DNA of 7,151 bases from Flavipsychrobacter stenotrophus (GTDB lineage Bacteria; Bacteroidota; Bacteroidia; Chitinophagales; Chitinophagaceae). This document shows positions 1 through 5,666 of this stretch, piece after piece (within the stretch, counting starts at the first letter, position 1; every line of letters starts with the position of its first letter). Position numbers and translations under genes: made by a program. The stretch is from the NCBI GenBank assembly GCA_947379685.1, contig CANCOG010000257.1, forward strand, positions 1 to 7,151. The letters are read 5' to 3'. Under the pieces are notes generated by a model, which worked only from the letters and a program-made list of their open reading frames with translations, did not search any database and was not told the DNA's origin.

Positions 1-80
1 GCAAGAAATACTTTGTGCTCGTTTCTGTATTTTTGATGGCTTAACGACCGGATATATTTATTTTGCGCTTTAGACAACAT
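1..80 (-). CDS. RNA methyltransferase, SpoU/TrmH family (N-terminal fragment)
   Basis: Only the first 26 codons lie in the window; the rest runs off the left edge. The ATG is at 80-78 and the translation begins MLSKAQNKYIRSL and continues with HQKYRNEHKVFL. This matches the usual start of Bacteroidota SpoU/TrmH-type 2'-O-ribose RNA methyltransferases (a pattern like MLSKxQxKYIRSLxxKKxRxExxxF). That segment belongs to the N-terminal RNA-binding domain that precedes the SAM-binding knotted SPOUT domain. The family methylates ribose 2'-OH groups in rRNA or tRNA; the target cannot be told from this fragment. The gene diverges from tamL, with 130 nt between the two start codons. From memory, a methyltransferase of this type next to tamL is a common arrangement in Bacteroidota, which supports the call. 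No catalytic residue is visible, so the family call rests on the N-terminal pattern and the context. Confidence 0.78.
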   Translation of the reverse strand, partial: MLSKAQNKYIRSLSHQKYRNEHKVFL

Positions 81-87
81 GGTAGCA

Positions 88-95
88 CAAAACTA
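88..95 (-). promoter_or_regulatory. Candidate -7 box of the RNA methyltransferase gene
   Basis: On the minus strand 95 to 88 reads TAGTTTTG, a full match to the Bacteroidota -7 consensus TAnnTTTG. No convincing TTTG -33 box lies about 19 nt upstream; the minus strand there reads GTTA. Only 7 nt separate the box from the ATG at 80. If used, the transcript would have almost no 5' leader. Confidence 0.35.
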
Positions 96-138
96 TAATA
101 TTAATAACGAATGCTAACAGAATTTGGTGGTGCCTTGT

Positions 139-169
139 TTTGTTAAAAAATACGCTTCTAGTAAATGTG
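139..169 (+). promoter_or_regulatory. Candidate Bacteroidota-type promoter of tamL
   Basis: TTTG at 139-142 is followed after exactly 19 nt by TAAATGTG at 162-169. That matches five of the six fixed bases of the -7 consensus TAnnTTTG at the preferred spacing. Transcription would begin near 174-178, giving a leader of about 35 nt to the ATG at 211. This placement also argues against the in-frame TTG and GTG codons at 124-132 being the start, since they would lie upstream of the transcript. Confidence 0.42.
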
Positions 170-210
170 GTGCAGAATTTGCGCTACCAACAGTACCTTT
201 AAGAACAGGG

Positions 211-2619
211 ATGAGGAATAAACGGGCAATGCTGGAAATCATTTGTGCAAGTATACTGCTGGTAGCGGCCTTATTTGTGACGGGATGCAGCAGCACGAAA
301 AATATAGGTAATAATGATTCCCTGCTGGTTAAGAATAAGGTAACGCTGAAAAGCAACAATATTATATATAATAAAGGAGAGATGAAGGACAACCTGCTCA
401 GGCTTGTTGTTCAGAAAACCAATTCTAAAGAGTTTGGGGCACGGCGCAAACTGTGGTATTATAATTTCAGGTACGATAAATTTCATTCCCGGCCAGACAG
501 CCTGTTGCCTAAAAGCGCGGAACGCCCTGTATTATTAGACACGTCTGCAATTCCACGAAGCATTGCCAATATGCGGGCCTACCTGTTCAACCAGGGCTAC
601 TTCTATGCCAAAATATACGATACTATTATTACTAAAGGGAAAGAATCAACTGTAAGCTACACAGTAAATACAGGTAGTAACTACCTGGTCAATAAGGTAA
701 ACTACCTGGTAGATGACAGCGCAATTGCCCTCATAGTAAGAGAAGCTGCCTCAGGGTGCATATTGAAAAAGAACAAGGTCTATACCTACTCTATGTTCGA
801 TGAAGAGCGAAGCAGGCTAGGGGCGGTTATCAGGAATAAAGGATATTACCGGTTTTCTCAGGAAAACATCAGGTTTGAGATTGATACGATGGACAAGGCC
901 TTTTTCAGGGACGTAGAAAACCCGCTGGAAAATGCCATAAATTTTATCGCCAATTCAAAAAGTAACAAAAAGCCCACAAACGATATCAACGTCTTCATTC
1001 GCTCGGTAGAAGACTCATCCAATGTACCCTTCAGGATGGGGTATGTTAGGGTATATGCCGACTATGGTGGAGTTGGTGACTTGCTATATGATTCTGTTAC
1101 CAGCCTGGAAACGAGAGACAGCATTCAGTTCCGGTTTCATGAACACTACGTGCATCCCCAGGTACTGGCAGACCATCTTTATTTCAGGCCCGGGAAATTG
1201 TACGCTCAGGAAGATCATGACAAAACCACTGTCAAACTCAATGAGCTGGGCATATTCCAATATATAAGAATACAGCTAACCGAGCGAAAGAAAGACAGTA
1301 CGCTCAATTGCAGTATTTACCTTAATCGGAATAAGAAGTACGAACTTACCCGGAACTTCGAGGTATCTAATGGATCTACCTATGCATTGGGGAGTTCTGC
1401 AACAGTTGGTTTCCGCAATAAAAATTTTGGCAAGGGAGCCAATTTACTGGTGATAGCCTTAAACGGTGGTCTTGAACTCTCCTACAACGAAAAAAAGGGC
1501 CAGGGCTTTGTTGATCATTTTGACCTGCTGACAAAGTACTACGGTCTTAACTCCAGTATCGATTTCCCAAAATTCCTTGCCCCGGTGGGTACAGGTTTGT
1601 TCGACAATTCTAACCTGCCACGCACGATAATTACAGCCGGCGCCAATGTGGTTGACCGTGTTCAGTATTTCACGTTGGTAAATACGAGTACTTATTTCAA
1701 GTACAACTGGCATGCAACCCGGTCGCAGATATGGGAATTATCTCCACTGTTCGTTAACGTGATCAGCCTGCCAAGGAAAACGGCTGATTTTCAGGCCCGA
1801 CTGGACACCAACAAATTCCTGAGTGACAGCTATAAGGAGAATTTTATTGAAGGAGAAAGCCTGACCTACCTCTTCAACAATATAGAGAAGAAAATGGGGC
1901 GTAATTACTTCAGGTTAAAAGTGACCCTGGAAGAAGCTGGCGGGCTCCTGGGCGGGCTTAACTCGGTGGGCTATGCGCTGAATGACCTGTTCCGGATACA
2001 CTACGCCCAATACGTGAAGTTGGATCTTGATGTACAGAAGTTCTTTACCCTGCCGCATTCTGTGTTTGCCTTCCGCTTTTATACCGGCATTGGCAGTCCG
2101 TATGGCGCATCTGATGCCTTACCTTACGTAAAACAATATTATGTGGGTGGCCCTTACAGCCTGAGGGGCTGGCGCATCCGCAGCCTAGGCCCGGGGAGTT
2201 TTGTTGATCCAGCAGCGGCTACCTCATCAAACACACTGGATAGAACTGGTGACATTAAAATAGAAATGAACGGAGAATACCGCTTCCCGATATTGCCATT
2301 GTTTGCAGGTACAGTAAAAATGAATGGAGCCCTGTTTAGCGATGTGGGTAATATCTGGTTGGCAAAGGCCAGTAAATCAACACCCGGAGGCGAATTTTCT
2401 TTTAACAAACTGGGACCCGATCTGGCAATGGACATGGGCGCAGGTACCCGTTTTGAAATAGCCTCCTTCCTTACGCTTAGGCTCGATGTGGCTATTCCAG
2501 TCAAAGATCCTGCTGTAACTGCGAACGGAGGCTGGGAGTTCAGTAAAATAGACCTCGGCACACCCGGGTGGAGAGCCAAAAATGTAATCGTCAATCTATC
2601 TATTGGTTATCCGTTCTAG
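211..2619 (+). CDS. tamL: TamL, outer-membrane assembly lipoprotein of the Omp85/BamA-TamA superfamily
   Basis: This 802-residue protein is probably TamL, the lipidated TamA counterpart of Bacteroidota. TamL works with the periplasm-spanning protein TamB in outer-membrane assembly. The ATG at 211 gives a typical lipoprotein signal: MRNKR, a hydrophobic core, and a lipobox VTGC with the lipidated cysteine at residue 26 (codon 286-288). The reading frame stays open upstream to a TTG at 124, but that start would bury the signal behind 29 extra residues. After the cysteine come POTRA-like alpha/beta repeats. The last is clearest at about residues 324-358, with the pattern RPGK...D...T...L...GIFQYIRI. 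A beta-barrel follows from about residue 380. GGPYSLRGW (LRGW at 651-654) matches the conserved barrel-loop motif VRGF/Y of Omp85 proteins. The chain ends NLSIGYPF, with the terminal phenylalanine typical of outer-membrane barrels. The length suits the family. No tamB follows; the next gene is convergent. The superfamily call is very secure, the TamL assignment somewhat less so. Confidence 0.9.
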   Translation: MRNKRAMLEIICASILLVAALFVTGCSSTKNIGNNDSLLVKNKVTLKSNNIIYNKGEMKDNLLRLVVQKTNSKEFGARRKLWYYNFRYDKFHSRPDSLLPKSAERPVLLDTSAIPRSIANMRAYLFNQGYFYAKIYDTIITKGKESTVSYTVNTGSNYLVNKVNYLVDDSAIALIVREAASGCILKKNKVYTYSMFDEERSRLGAVIRNKGYYRFSQENIRFEIDTMDKAFFRDVENPLENAINFIANSKSNKKPTNDINVFIRSVEDSSNVPFRMGYVRVYADYGGVGDLLYDSVTSLETRDSIQFRFHEHYVHPQVLADHLYFRPGKLYAQEDHDKTTVKLNELGIFQYIRIQLTERKKDSTLNCSIYLNRNKKYELTRNFEVSNGSTYALGSSATVGFRNKNFGKGANLLVIALNGGLELSYNEKKGQGFVDHFDLLTKYYGLNSSIDFPKFLAPVGTGLFDNSNLPRTIITAGANVVDRVQYFTLVNTSTYFKYNWHATRSQIWELSPLFVNVISLPRKTADFQARLDTNKFLSDSYKENFIEGESLTYLFNNIEKKMGRNYFRLKVTLEEAGGLLGGLNSVGYALNDLFRIHYAQYVKLDLDVQKFFTLPHSVFAFRFYTGIGSPYGASDALPYVKQYYVGGPYSLRGWRIRSLGPGSFVDPAAATSSNTLDRTGDIKIEMNGEYRFPILPLFAGTVKMNGALFSDVGNIWLAKASKSTPGGEFSFNKLGPDLAMDMGAGTRFEIASFLTLRLDVAIPVKDPAVTANGGWEFSKIDLGTPGWRAKNVIVNLSIGYPF

Positions 2620-2635
2620 GGTCAAGTGGGGGCGT

Positions 2636-2650
2636 AGGTGTCCCACACTT
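2636..2650 (+). repeat. 15-nt direct repeat, copy 1
   Basis: AGGTGTCCCACACTT lies 16 nt after the tamL stop and recurs identically at 2724-2738 in the same orientation. In this copy the right half can also pair with AAGTGGGGG at 2624-2632 (8 pairs, one G-A mismatch, 9-nt loop), which gives a small hairpin right after the stop codon. The two copies bracket the palindrome at 2681-2711. Confidence 0.7.
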
Positions 2651-2680
2651 AATCAATCTAAATCTGGTGTTGCGCTGGCA

Positions 2681-2711
2681 GATTTGACAACTTTTAAAAA
2701 GTTGTCAAATC
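2681..2711. terminator. 31-nt palindrome between convergent genes, possible bidirectional terminator
   Basis: The arms GATTTGACAACTTTT (2681-2695) and AAAAGTTGTCAAATC (2697-2711) are perfect reverse complements around one central A. In RNA the GC-containing outer part, GATTTGAC with AAC, would form an 11-bp stem and the T/A centre a loop. It lies between the ends of tamL (plus) and the anti-sigma gene (minus), where a shared terminator is expected. No T-tract follows the stem on either strand, so it is not a textbook intrinsic terminator. A dispersed palindromic repeat unit is an equally good reading. Confidence 0.5.
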
Positions 2712-2723
2712 GCTACATTGATC

Positions 2724-2738
2724 AGGTGTCCCACACTT
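2724..2738 (+). repeat. 15-nt direct repeat, copy 2
   Basis: This is an identical copy of AGGTGTCCCACACTT at 2636-2650, offset by 88 nt. Here it is preceded by TTGATC and followed by TTGAG, and it lacks the pairing left arm seen next to copy 1. It ends about 30 nt past the stop of the minus-strand anti-sigma gene. Confidence 0.7.
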
Positions 2739-2769
2739 TTGAGAGGCTTAGGTTGAGCACAAAAACGCA

Positions 2770-3276
2770 TCAGCTATTATCAGAAACTGCCTTCTTTCGC
2801 AGCCGCATATCCACAAACGCAAGCCCAAGAATAATATTAATGGCAAAAACGATCCAGACAATAGTACTGTTGAAATGCTTGCCAAAATGAAAATCAACCG
2901 GTTTTACTTTCGGAAGGAAAGAGTTGGCCGACAAATTCCATTGAACCGAACCAACCGCATACACCAATACGGCAACAATAGAAATTGCAAAAAAAGCAGC
3001 GATACCTTTTAAAACCGAGGGGTTGATATAACGATTGGTTGCAGGCGCAATATGTGCCTGAGCAACGGCTTCCATTACATTTTTAGAAAAACGCAGGGAA
3101 GGCTGCTCGGTTTCAATAGCCGATTCGATTTCTGCATTGAGCGCAACAAAGGATGAATATTGCTCTTGCCACTGAACGTCAGTAGCAATAAGCCGGGCAA
3201 TGGCCGCCCGTTCGGTTTCTGTACCGAGGCCGTCAATATATTCCCAAAGCTGCATTTCTATATCCTGCTGTTCCAT
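2770..3276 (-). CDS. Probable anti-sigma factor, two-helix inner-membrane protein without zinc ligands
   Basis: This 168-residue protein is encoded directly downstream of an ECF sigma factor gene, 44 nt after its stop and on the same strand, so the two are probably co-transcribed. Residues 8-47 contain LWEYIDGLGTETERAAIARL, which resembles the start of the helical anti-sigma domain (LWxYIDGELxxEERxxxxxH). Where zinc-type members have HxxxCxxC, this protein has TDVQWQ and no cysteines anywhere. It would be a zinc-free version of the fold, as is common in Bacteroidota. Two hydrophobic helices follow at about 91-109 and 138-156, joined by a loop of only about 28 residues. They leave a short basic tail (MRLRKKAVSDNS) probably in the cytoplasm. 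Expected role: hold the sigma factor at the membrane until a signal arrives. The function is inferred from position and this weak similarity. An unrelated small membrane protein remains possible. Confidence 0.72.
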   Translation of the reverse strand: MEQQDIEMQLWEYIDGLGTETERAAIARLIATDVQWQEQYSSFVALNAEIESAIETEQPSLRFSKNVMEAVAQAHIAPATNRYINPSVLKGIAAFFAISIVAVLVYAVGSVQWNLSANSFLPKVKPVDFHFGKHFNSTIVWIVFAINIILGLAFVDMRLRKKAVSDNS

Positions 3277-3320
3277 TTTCGTCGGTTAAAGTTAACTAAA
3301 TTTTTCCTCACCCATTCTTG

Positions 3321-3899
3321 CTACCTCATACTAAATTCGGAAGACACATGTTGCAATATCTCCTTTAGTTTACTCCTCGCCCTGAACAGGCGCACCTTTA
3401 CATTGCCGGGTGTAAGTCCGGTAATGGCACCTATTTCTTCCAGCGATTGTTCTGCTTTATAAAAAAGCGTAACTATCTCTGCATCGCTGCCCGGCAGGCG
3501 GTTAATGGCCTGATCCAGCAATTGCTTTTGTGTTCTTTGCTCCAGGACATGCGCATGATGACCGCTTTGCCCATGATTTTCTACAACAAGCTGCATTTTT
3601 TCATCGCCCGGCAGAACAGTACTATCGGGCCTTTTACGTAAATGGCTGAGACAGGTGTGGTGTGCAATAGTGTACAGCCAAGTACTGAACTTACTATTCC
3701 CCTTAAAATCAGCCAGACTTTTATAGGCTTTTACAAATACATCCTGCGCCAGCTCCTCAGCAAGTTCCCGGTTGTGCACATGCCGCATAACTATAGTGAA
3801 CACATAGCTCTGATAACGCTCCACCAATGCCGCATAGGCGCTTTGCCGCCCCTGCAACACCATCTGAATAATGGCTATGTCCTCCTGCTGTTCCTGCAT
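3321..3899 (-). CDS. ECF-type RNA polymerase sigma factor (sigma-70 family)
   Basis: This 192-residue alternative sigma factor directs RNA polymerase to a specific set of promoters. Region 2 covers about residues 22-90. It includes LVERYQSYVFTIVMRHVHN, the ELAQDVFVKAY core-binding segment, and FKGNSKFSTWLYTIAHHTC, which recognises and melts the -10 region. Region 4 covers about 130-182: INRLP, then the helix-turn-helix SLEEIGAITGLTPGNVKVRLFRAR, which reads the -35 element. There is no region 3, and no extra C-terminal domain of the SnoaL type. The length is standard for the group. The start at 3899 keeps the complete first helix (MQEQQEDIAIIQMVLQGR); Met13 would cut into it. The gene is followed after 44 nt by the likely anti-sigma gene and preceded by an ECF-like promoter, so self-activation is likely. 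The ECF subgroup and the inducing signal cannot be read from the sequence. Confidence 0.95.
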   Translation of the reverse strand: MQEQQEDIAIIQMVLQGRQSAYAALVERYQSYVFTIVMRHVHNRELAEELAQDVFVKAYKSLADFKGNSKFSTWLYTIAHHTCLSHLRKRPDSTVLPGDEKMQLVVENHGQSGHHAHVLEQRTQKQLLDQAINRLPGSDAEIVTLFYKAEQSLEEIGAITGLTPGNVKVRLFRARSKLKEILQHVSSEFSMR

Positions 3900-3910
3900 G
3901 TGTACTATAT

Positions 3911-3937
3911 GACGCTACTACCCGAGAGTAGGTTACA
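3911..3937 (-). promoter_or_regulatory. Candidate ECF-dependent promoter of the sigma/anti-sigma operon
   Basis: On the minus strand TGTAAC (3937-3932) is followed after 17 nt by CGTC (3914-3911). This is the familiar ECF promoter pattern, an AAC-containing -35 and a CGT-containing -10, at the right spacing. Within the spacer is a small inverted repeat, CTAC/GTAG, with arms at 3931-3928 and 3921-3918. Only 11 nt separate the CGTC from the ATG at 3899, so the leader would be just a few nucleotides long. The position suggests that the sigma factor activates its own operon. Confidence 0.5.
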
Positions 3938-4032
3938 GGATGAAGGTAAATGATTTGGAGGGAGGTGGGAAACGACATTGTGCCCCATTAGTATGAATTC
4001 ACGAGAGCAAGAACCTGCACTCCTCGCAACCA

Positions 4033-5403
4033 TTAAAATTTGAGTAATGCATTAAAGATAAAAAACACACATATTAATCCCACAGTATATTCGAAGAAAA
4101 ATAAAAATACATAGAATTTTTTGTATGGCTTTATTTTACCAAAGTCTACTTTCAAAGAAAAGAAAATATAACTAGTATAAATTAGAGACCAAAACAGATT
4201 CCGTTTTAGGTAGACGTTGCTTTTTGATTCTTCATCAAAAATTGGATAGACTACCTGCATATTGTTCCATAAAACTACATTTAACAGAGTAAAAATGGCA
4301 ATAAATAATAGTGTCCAACCTAAAATTTTAAATTTCGAGTAACCGTATTCCCACCAATACATCGTAATCGCATCCTGTATTTTCCCAAGATAATGCTGGC
4401 TATATTTATATTTTTTACTTTCAATGTCAATTTTCTTTTCTCCATCCTCAAATCCGTTCTTCTTTTGATTTTCTAATATTCTTGAATAGGCAAAGTCCCT
4501 ATCTTGCTTAGACGTATTTGATGTATCCAAATCAAAGTACTTGTAGTCGAAACTTACCTTTGCTAAGTCCGTGTTTTCAATCCTGAATCTACAGTTTTTT
4601 CCATTTCTCTCAAGATTTTCGAGGTTAGTTAAGTTAAGCTGTCCTTCATTTGAAAAATTGTTGTCTTTTAAACATATCCAGTTGGGCATATCGCCTTTTA
4701 AAACCATAGGTGTCTCAAAATAACAATGGTTAAAAATTATTACTGAAATTTTGGTCTTAAAAATCCGGATTTCTGAATTGATGTTCAGACTGTCAATAAT
4801 GAGCGTGTCAATTTGGCAATGCACCAACGTAACAGGTCCTAATTCACCCTGATAAAGAAAATTCTTTTTATAATACAATTCATCGTATTCTTTTTGATTG
4901 TTTTGAGGCCTTAAAACAATTTTTTTAAATCGTGAGGAGCCGGCAGAAAAAAACAAAACGGTATCATAGTTAACGGAAAATTCATCAACTTCTGTATTCC
5001 CAAAATATATTGATCTCTTCTTTCCCCCTAAAGTTGGAAAATCCTGATTTGTGTAGTCAGTAGAGCAAATAAGCGGGCCTGTAACAGGATTGCCATTGGA
5101 CTCAAATGAACATTTATGAAGACCATCCGAAAGAATTTTCAATCCATTCCCCTGATTTACCAACACTACATTACAATTCGGATCCTTCGCAATTTGAAAA
5201 TTTGTTATTTTAACAGAATTTGTTCTGGCCCCAATATTATAGTTTATTTGGAAACTTCGTTGAGCGAATAACGACAGTGAGCAATTTGTAAATAAAAATA
5301 AAATAATGTATTTTATGTTTTTGGACAGAACGTTTTGTATAAATTGCGACTTCAGCCCTTTATCCAATTGCTGATTTTTGTATTGAAGTTTCAAATGTTT
5401 CAT
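4033..5403 (-). CDS. Secreted-ectodomain membrane protein with a degenerate two-helix ion-channel-like C-terminus
   Basis: I do not recognise this 456-residue protein as a named family. It begins with a basic stretch of about 30 residues, then a hydrophobic core and SLSLFAQ, a typical Bacteroidota signal-peptidase I site with cleavage near residue 47. Residues 48-300 are beta-rich, with runs such as DTLIIDSLNINSEIRIF and FNHCYFETPMVLKG that look like an irregular pentapeptide-type or right-handed beta-helix solenoid. Cysteines occur at 77, 98, 113, 196, 227, 244 and 271. Residues 300-355 are helical and charged and end in WWEYGYSKFKILGW, which resembles the linker before the channel in pentapeptide/ion-channel proteins. 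Helices follow at about 359-380 and 430-453, with a pore-like segment at 402-426. DFGKIKP (420-426) aligns with the filter motif GYGDIxP, and E438 and G442 match the ExxxG of the channel's second helix. The filter itself is not conserved, so K+ conduction is doubtful. The gene is far more AT-rich than its neighbours and stands alone, which suggests acquisition by transfer. Confidence 0.8.
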   Translation of the reverse strand: MKHLKLQYKNQQLDKGLKSQFIQNVLSKNIKYIILFLFTNCSLSLFAQRSFQINYNIGARTNSVKITNFQIAKDPNCNVVLVNQGNGLKILSDGLHKCSFESNGNPVTGPLICSTDYTNQDFPTLGGKKRSIYFGNTEVDEFSVNYDTVLFFSAGSSRFKKIVLRPQNNQKEYDELYYKKNFLYQGELGPVTLVHCQIDTLIIDSLNINSEIRIFKTKISVIIFNHCYFETPMVLKGDMPNWICLKDNNFSNEGQLNLTNLENLERNGKNCRFRIENTDLAKVSFDYKYFDLDTSNTSKQDRDFAYSRILENQKKNGFEDGEKKIDIESKKYKYSQHYLGKIQDAITMYWWEYGYSKFKILGWTLLFIAIFTLLNVVLWNNMQVVYPIFDEESKSNVYLKRNLFWSLIYTSYIFFSLKVDFGKIKPYKKFYVFLFFFEYTVGLICVFFIFNALLKF

Positions 5404-5473
5404 TTTGTTTGAGGTGTTATATTAGTTGAAATGAGGTAAGTATATGCGTACTTGACTAAAAAAGGTCTCACGA

Positions 5474-5504
5474 AGAAATTAGGTTTTGCAAACAATGATA
5501 CAAA
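5474..5504 (-). promoter_or_regulatory. Candidate promoter of the channel-like gene
   Basis: On the minus strand TTTG (5504-5501) is followed after exactly 19 nt by TAATTTCT (5481-5474). That matches four of the six fixed bases of the Bacteroidota -7 consensus TAnnTTTG. Transcription would begin near 5468, leaving a leader of roughly 65 nt before the ATG at 5403. The DNA is AT-rich, so chance matches are likely and confidence is limited. Confidence 0.3.
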
Positions 5505-5510
5505 TAAAAT

Positions 5511-5547
5511 TTATTATTTCCAGAAATTCAACAAATTTCAATAATAA
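5511..5547. repeat. AT-rich interrupted inverted repeat upstream of the channel-like gene
   Basis: The outer arms TTATTATT (5511-5518) and AATAATAA (5540-5547) enclose the inner arms GAAATT (5523-5528) and AATTTC (5534-5539) around the loop CAACA. Four unpaired bases (5519-5522) lie on the left side only. The element sits just upstream of the candidate -33 box, where an operator or curved upstream element could lie. Such repeats also arise easily in AT-rich DNA. Confidence 0.35.
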
Positions 5548-5617
5548 TTAAAAATATCAGGTTGCGTTATTTTTAAACAATTGCCAGGCATTTTATCACC
5601 CCACACACAAACGCAAA

Positions 5618-5642
5618 AACGCCCCCGTCATCCGGGGGCGTT
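5618..5642 (-). terminator. Intrinsic terminator of the glutamine synthetase gene
   Basis: The minus-strand arms AACGCCCCCG (5642-5633) and CGGGGGCGTT (5627-5618) form a perfect 10-bp, very GC-rich stem with the 5-nt loop GATGA. The stem runs directly into a T-run (TTTTTG). It begins 24 nt after the glutamine synthetase stop codon at 5667, in the correct orientation. This is a textbook rho-independent terminator, and it separates the enzyme gene from the AT-rich region downstream. Confidence 0.92.
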
Positions 5643-5666
5643 CTCAAAAATCGATCTGCAAGATAA

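Noticed and set aside
28..65. Plus-strand TATTTTTG at 28-35 and TATATTTA at 53-60 as alternative tamL promoter boxes
   Set aside because: They lie inside the coding start of the divergent methyltransferase gene. The first has no -33 box at proper distance, and the better-spaced pair at 139-169 lies closer to the tamL start.
671..687. 17-nt palindrome (arms CAGGTAGT and ACTACCTG around one A) inside tamL, plus an 11-nt direct repeat AACTACCTGGT at 679-689 and 700-710
   Set aside because: Both lie inside the reading frame and encode the similar segments NYLVNKVNYLV. Codon-level repetition explains them without a regulatory role.
2154..2594. 146-residue open frame on the minus strand inside tamL
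   Set aside because: It lies wholly antisense to the conserved tamL barrel, has no recognisable domain, and follows from the base composition of the plus-strand gene.
3900..4032. Possible tRNA or small RNA in the gap between the channel-like gene and the sigma gene
   Set aside because: A GGTTC on the minus strand recalls a T-loop, but there is no matching acceptor or anticodon stem. Only the ECF promoter could be supported here.
4025..5566. 7-nt inverted repeats CGCAACC (4025-4031) and GGTTGCG (5560-5566) near the edges of the AT-rich island
   Set aside because: Too short to stand out from chance, and there is no transposase gene or target-site duplication to support terminal repeats of an insertion element.
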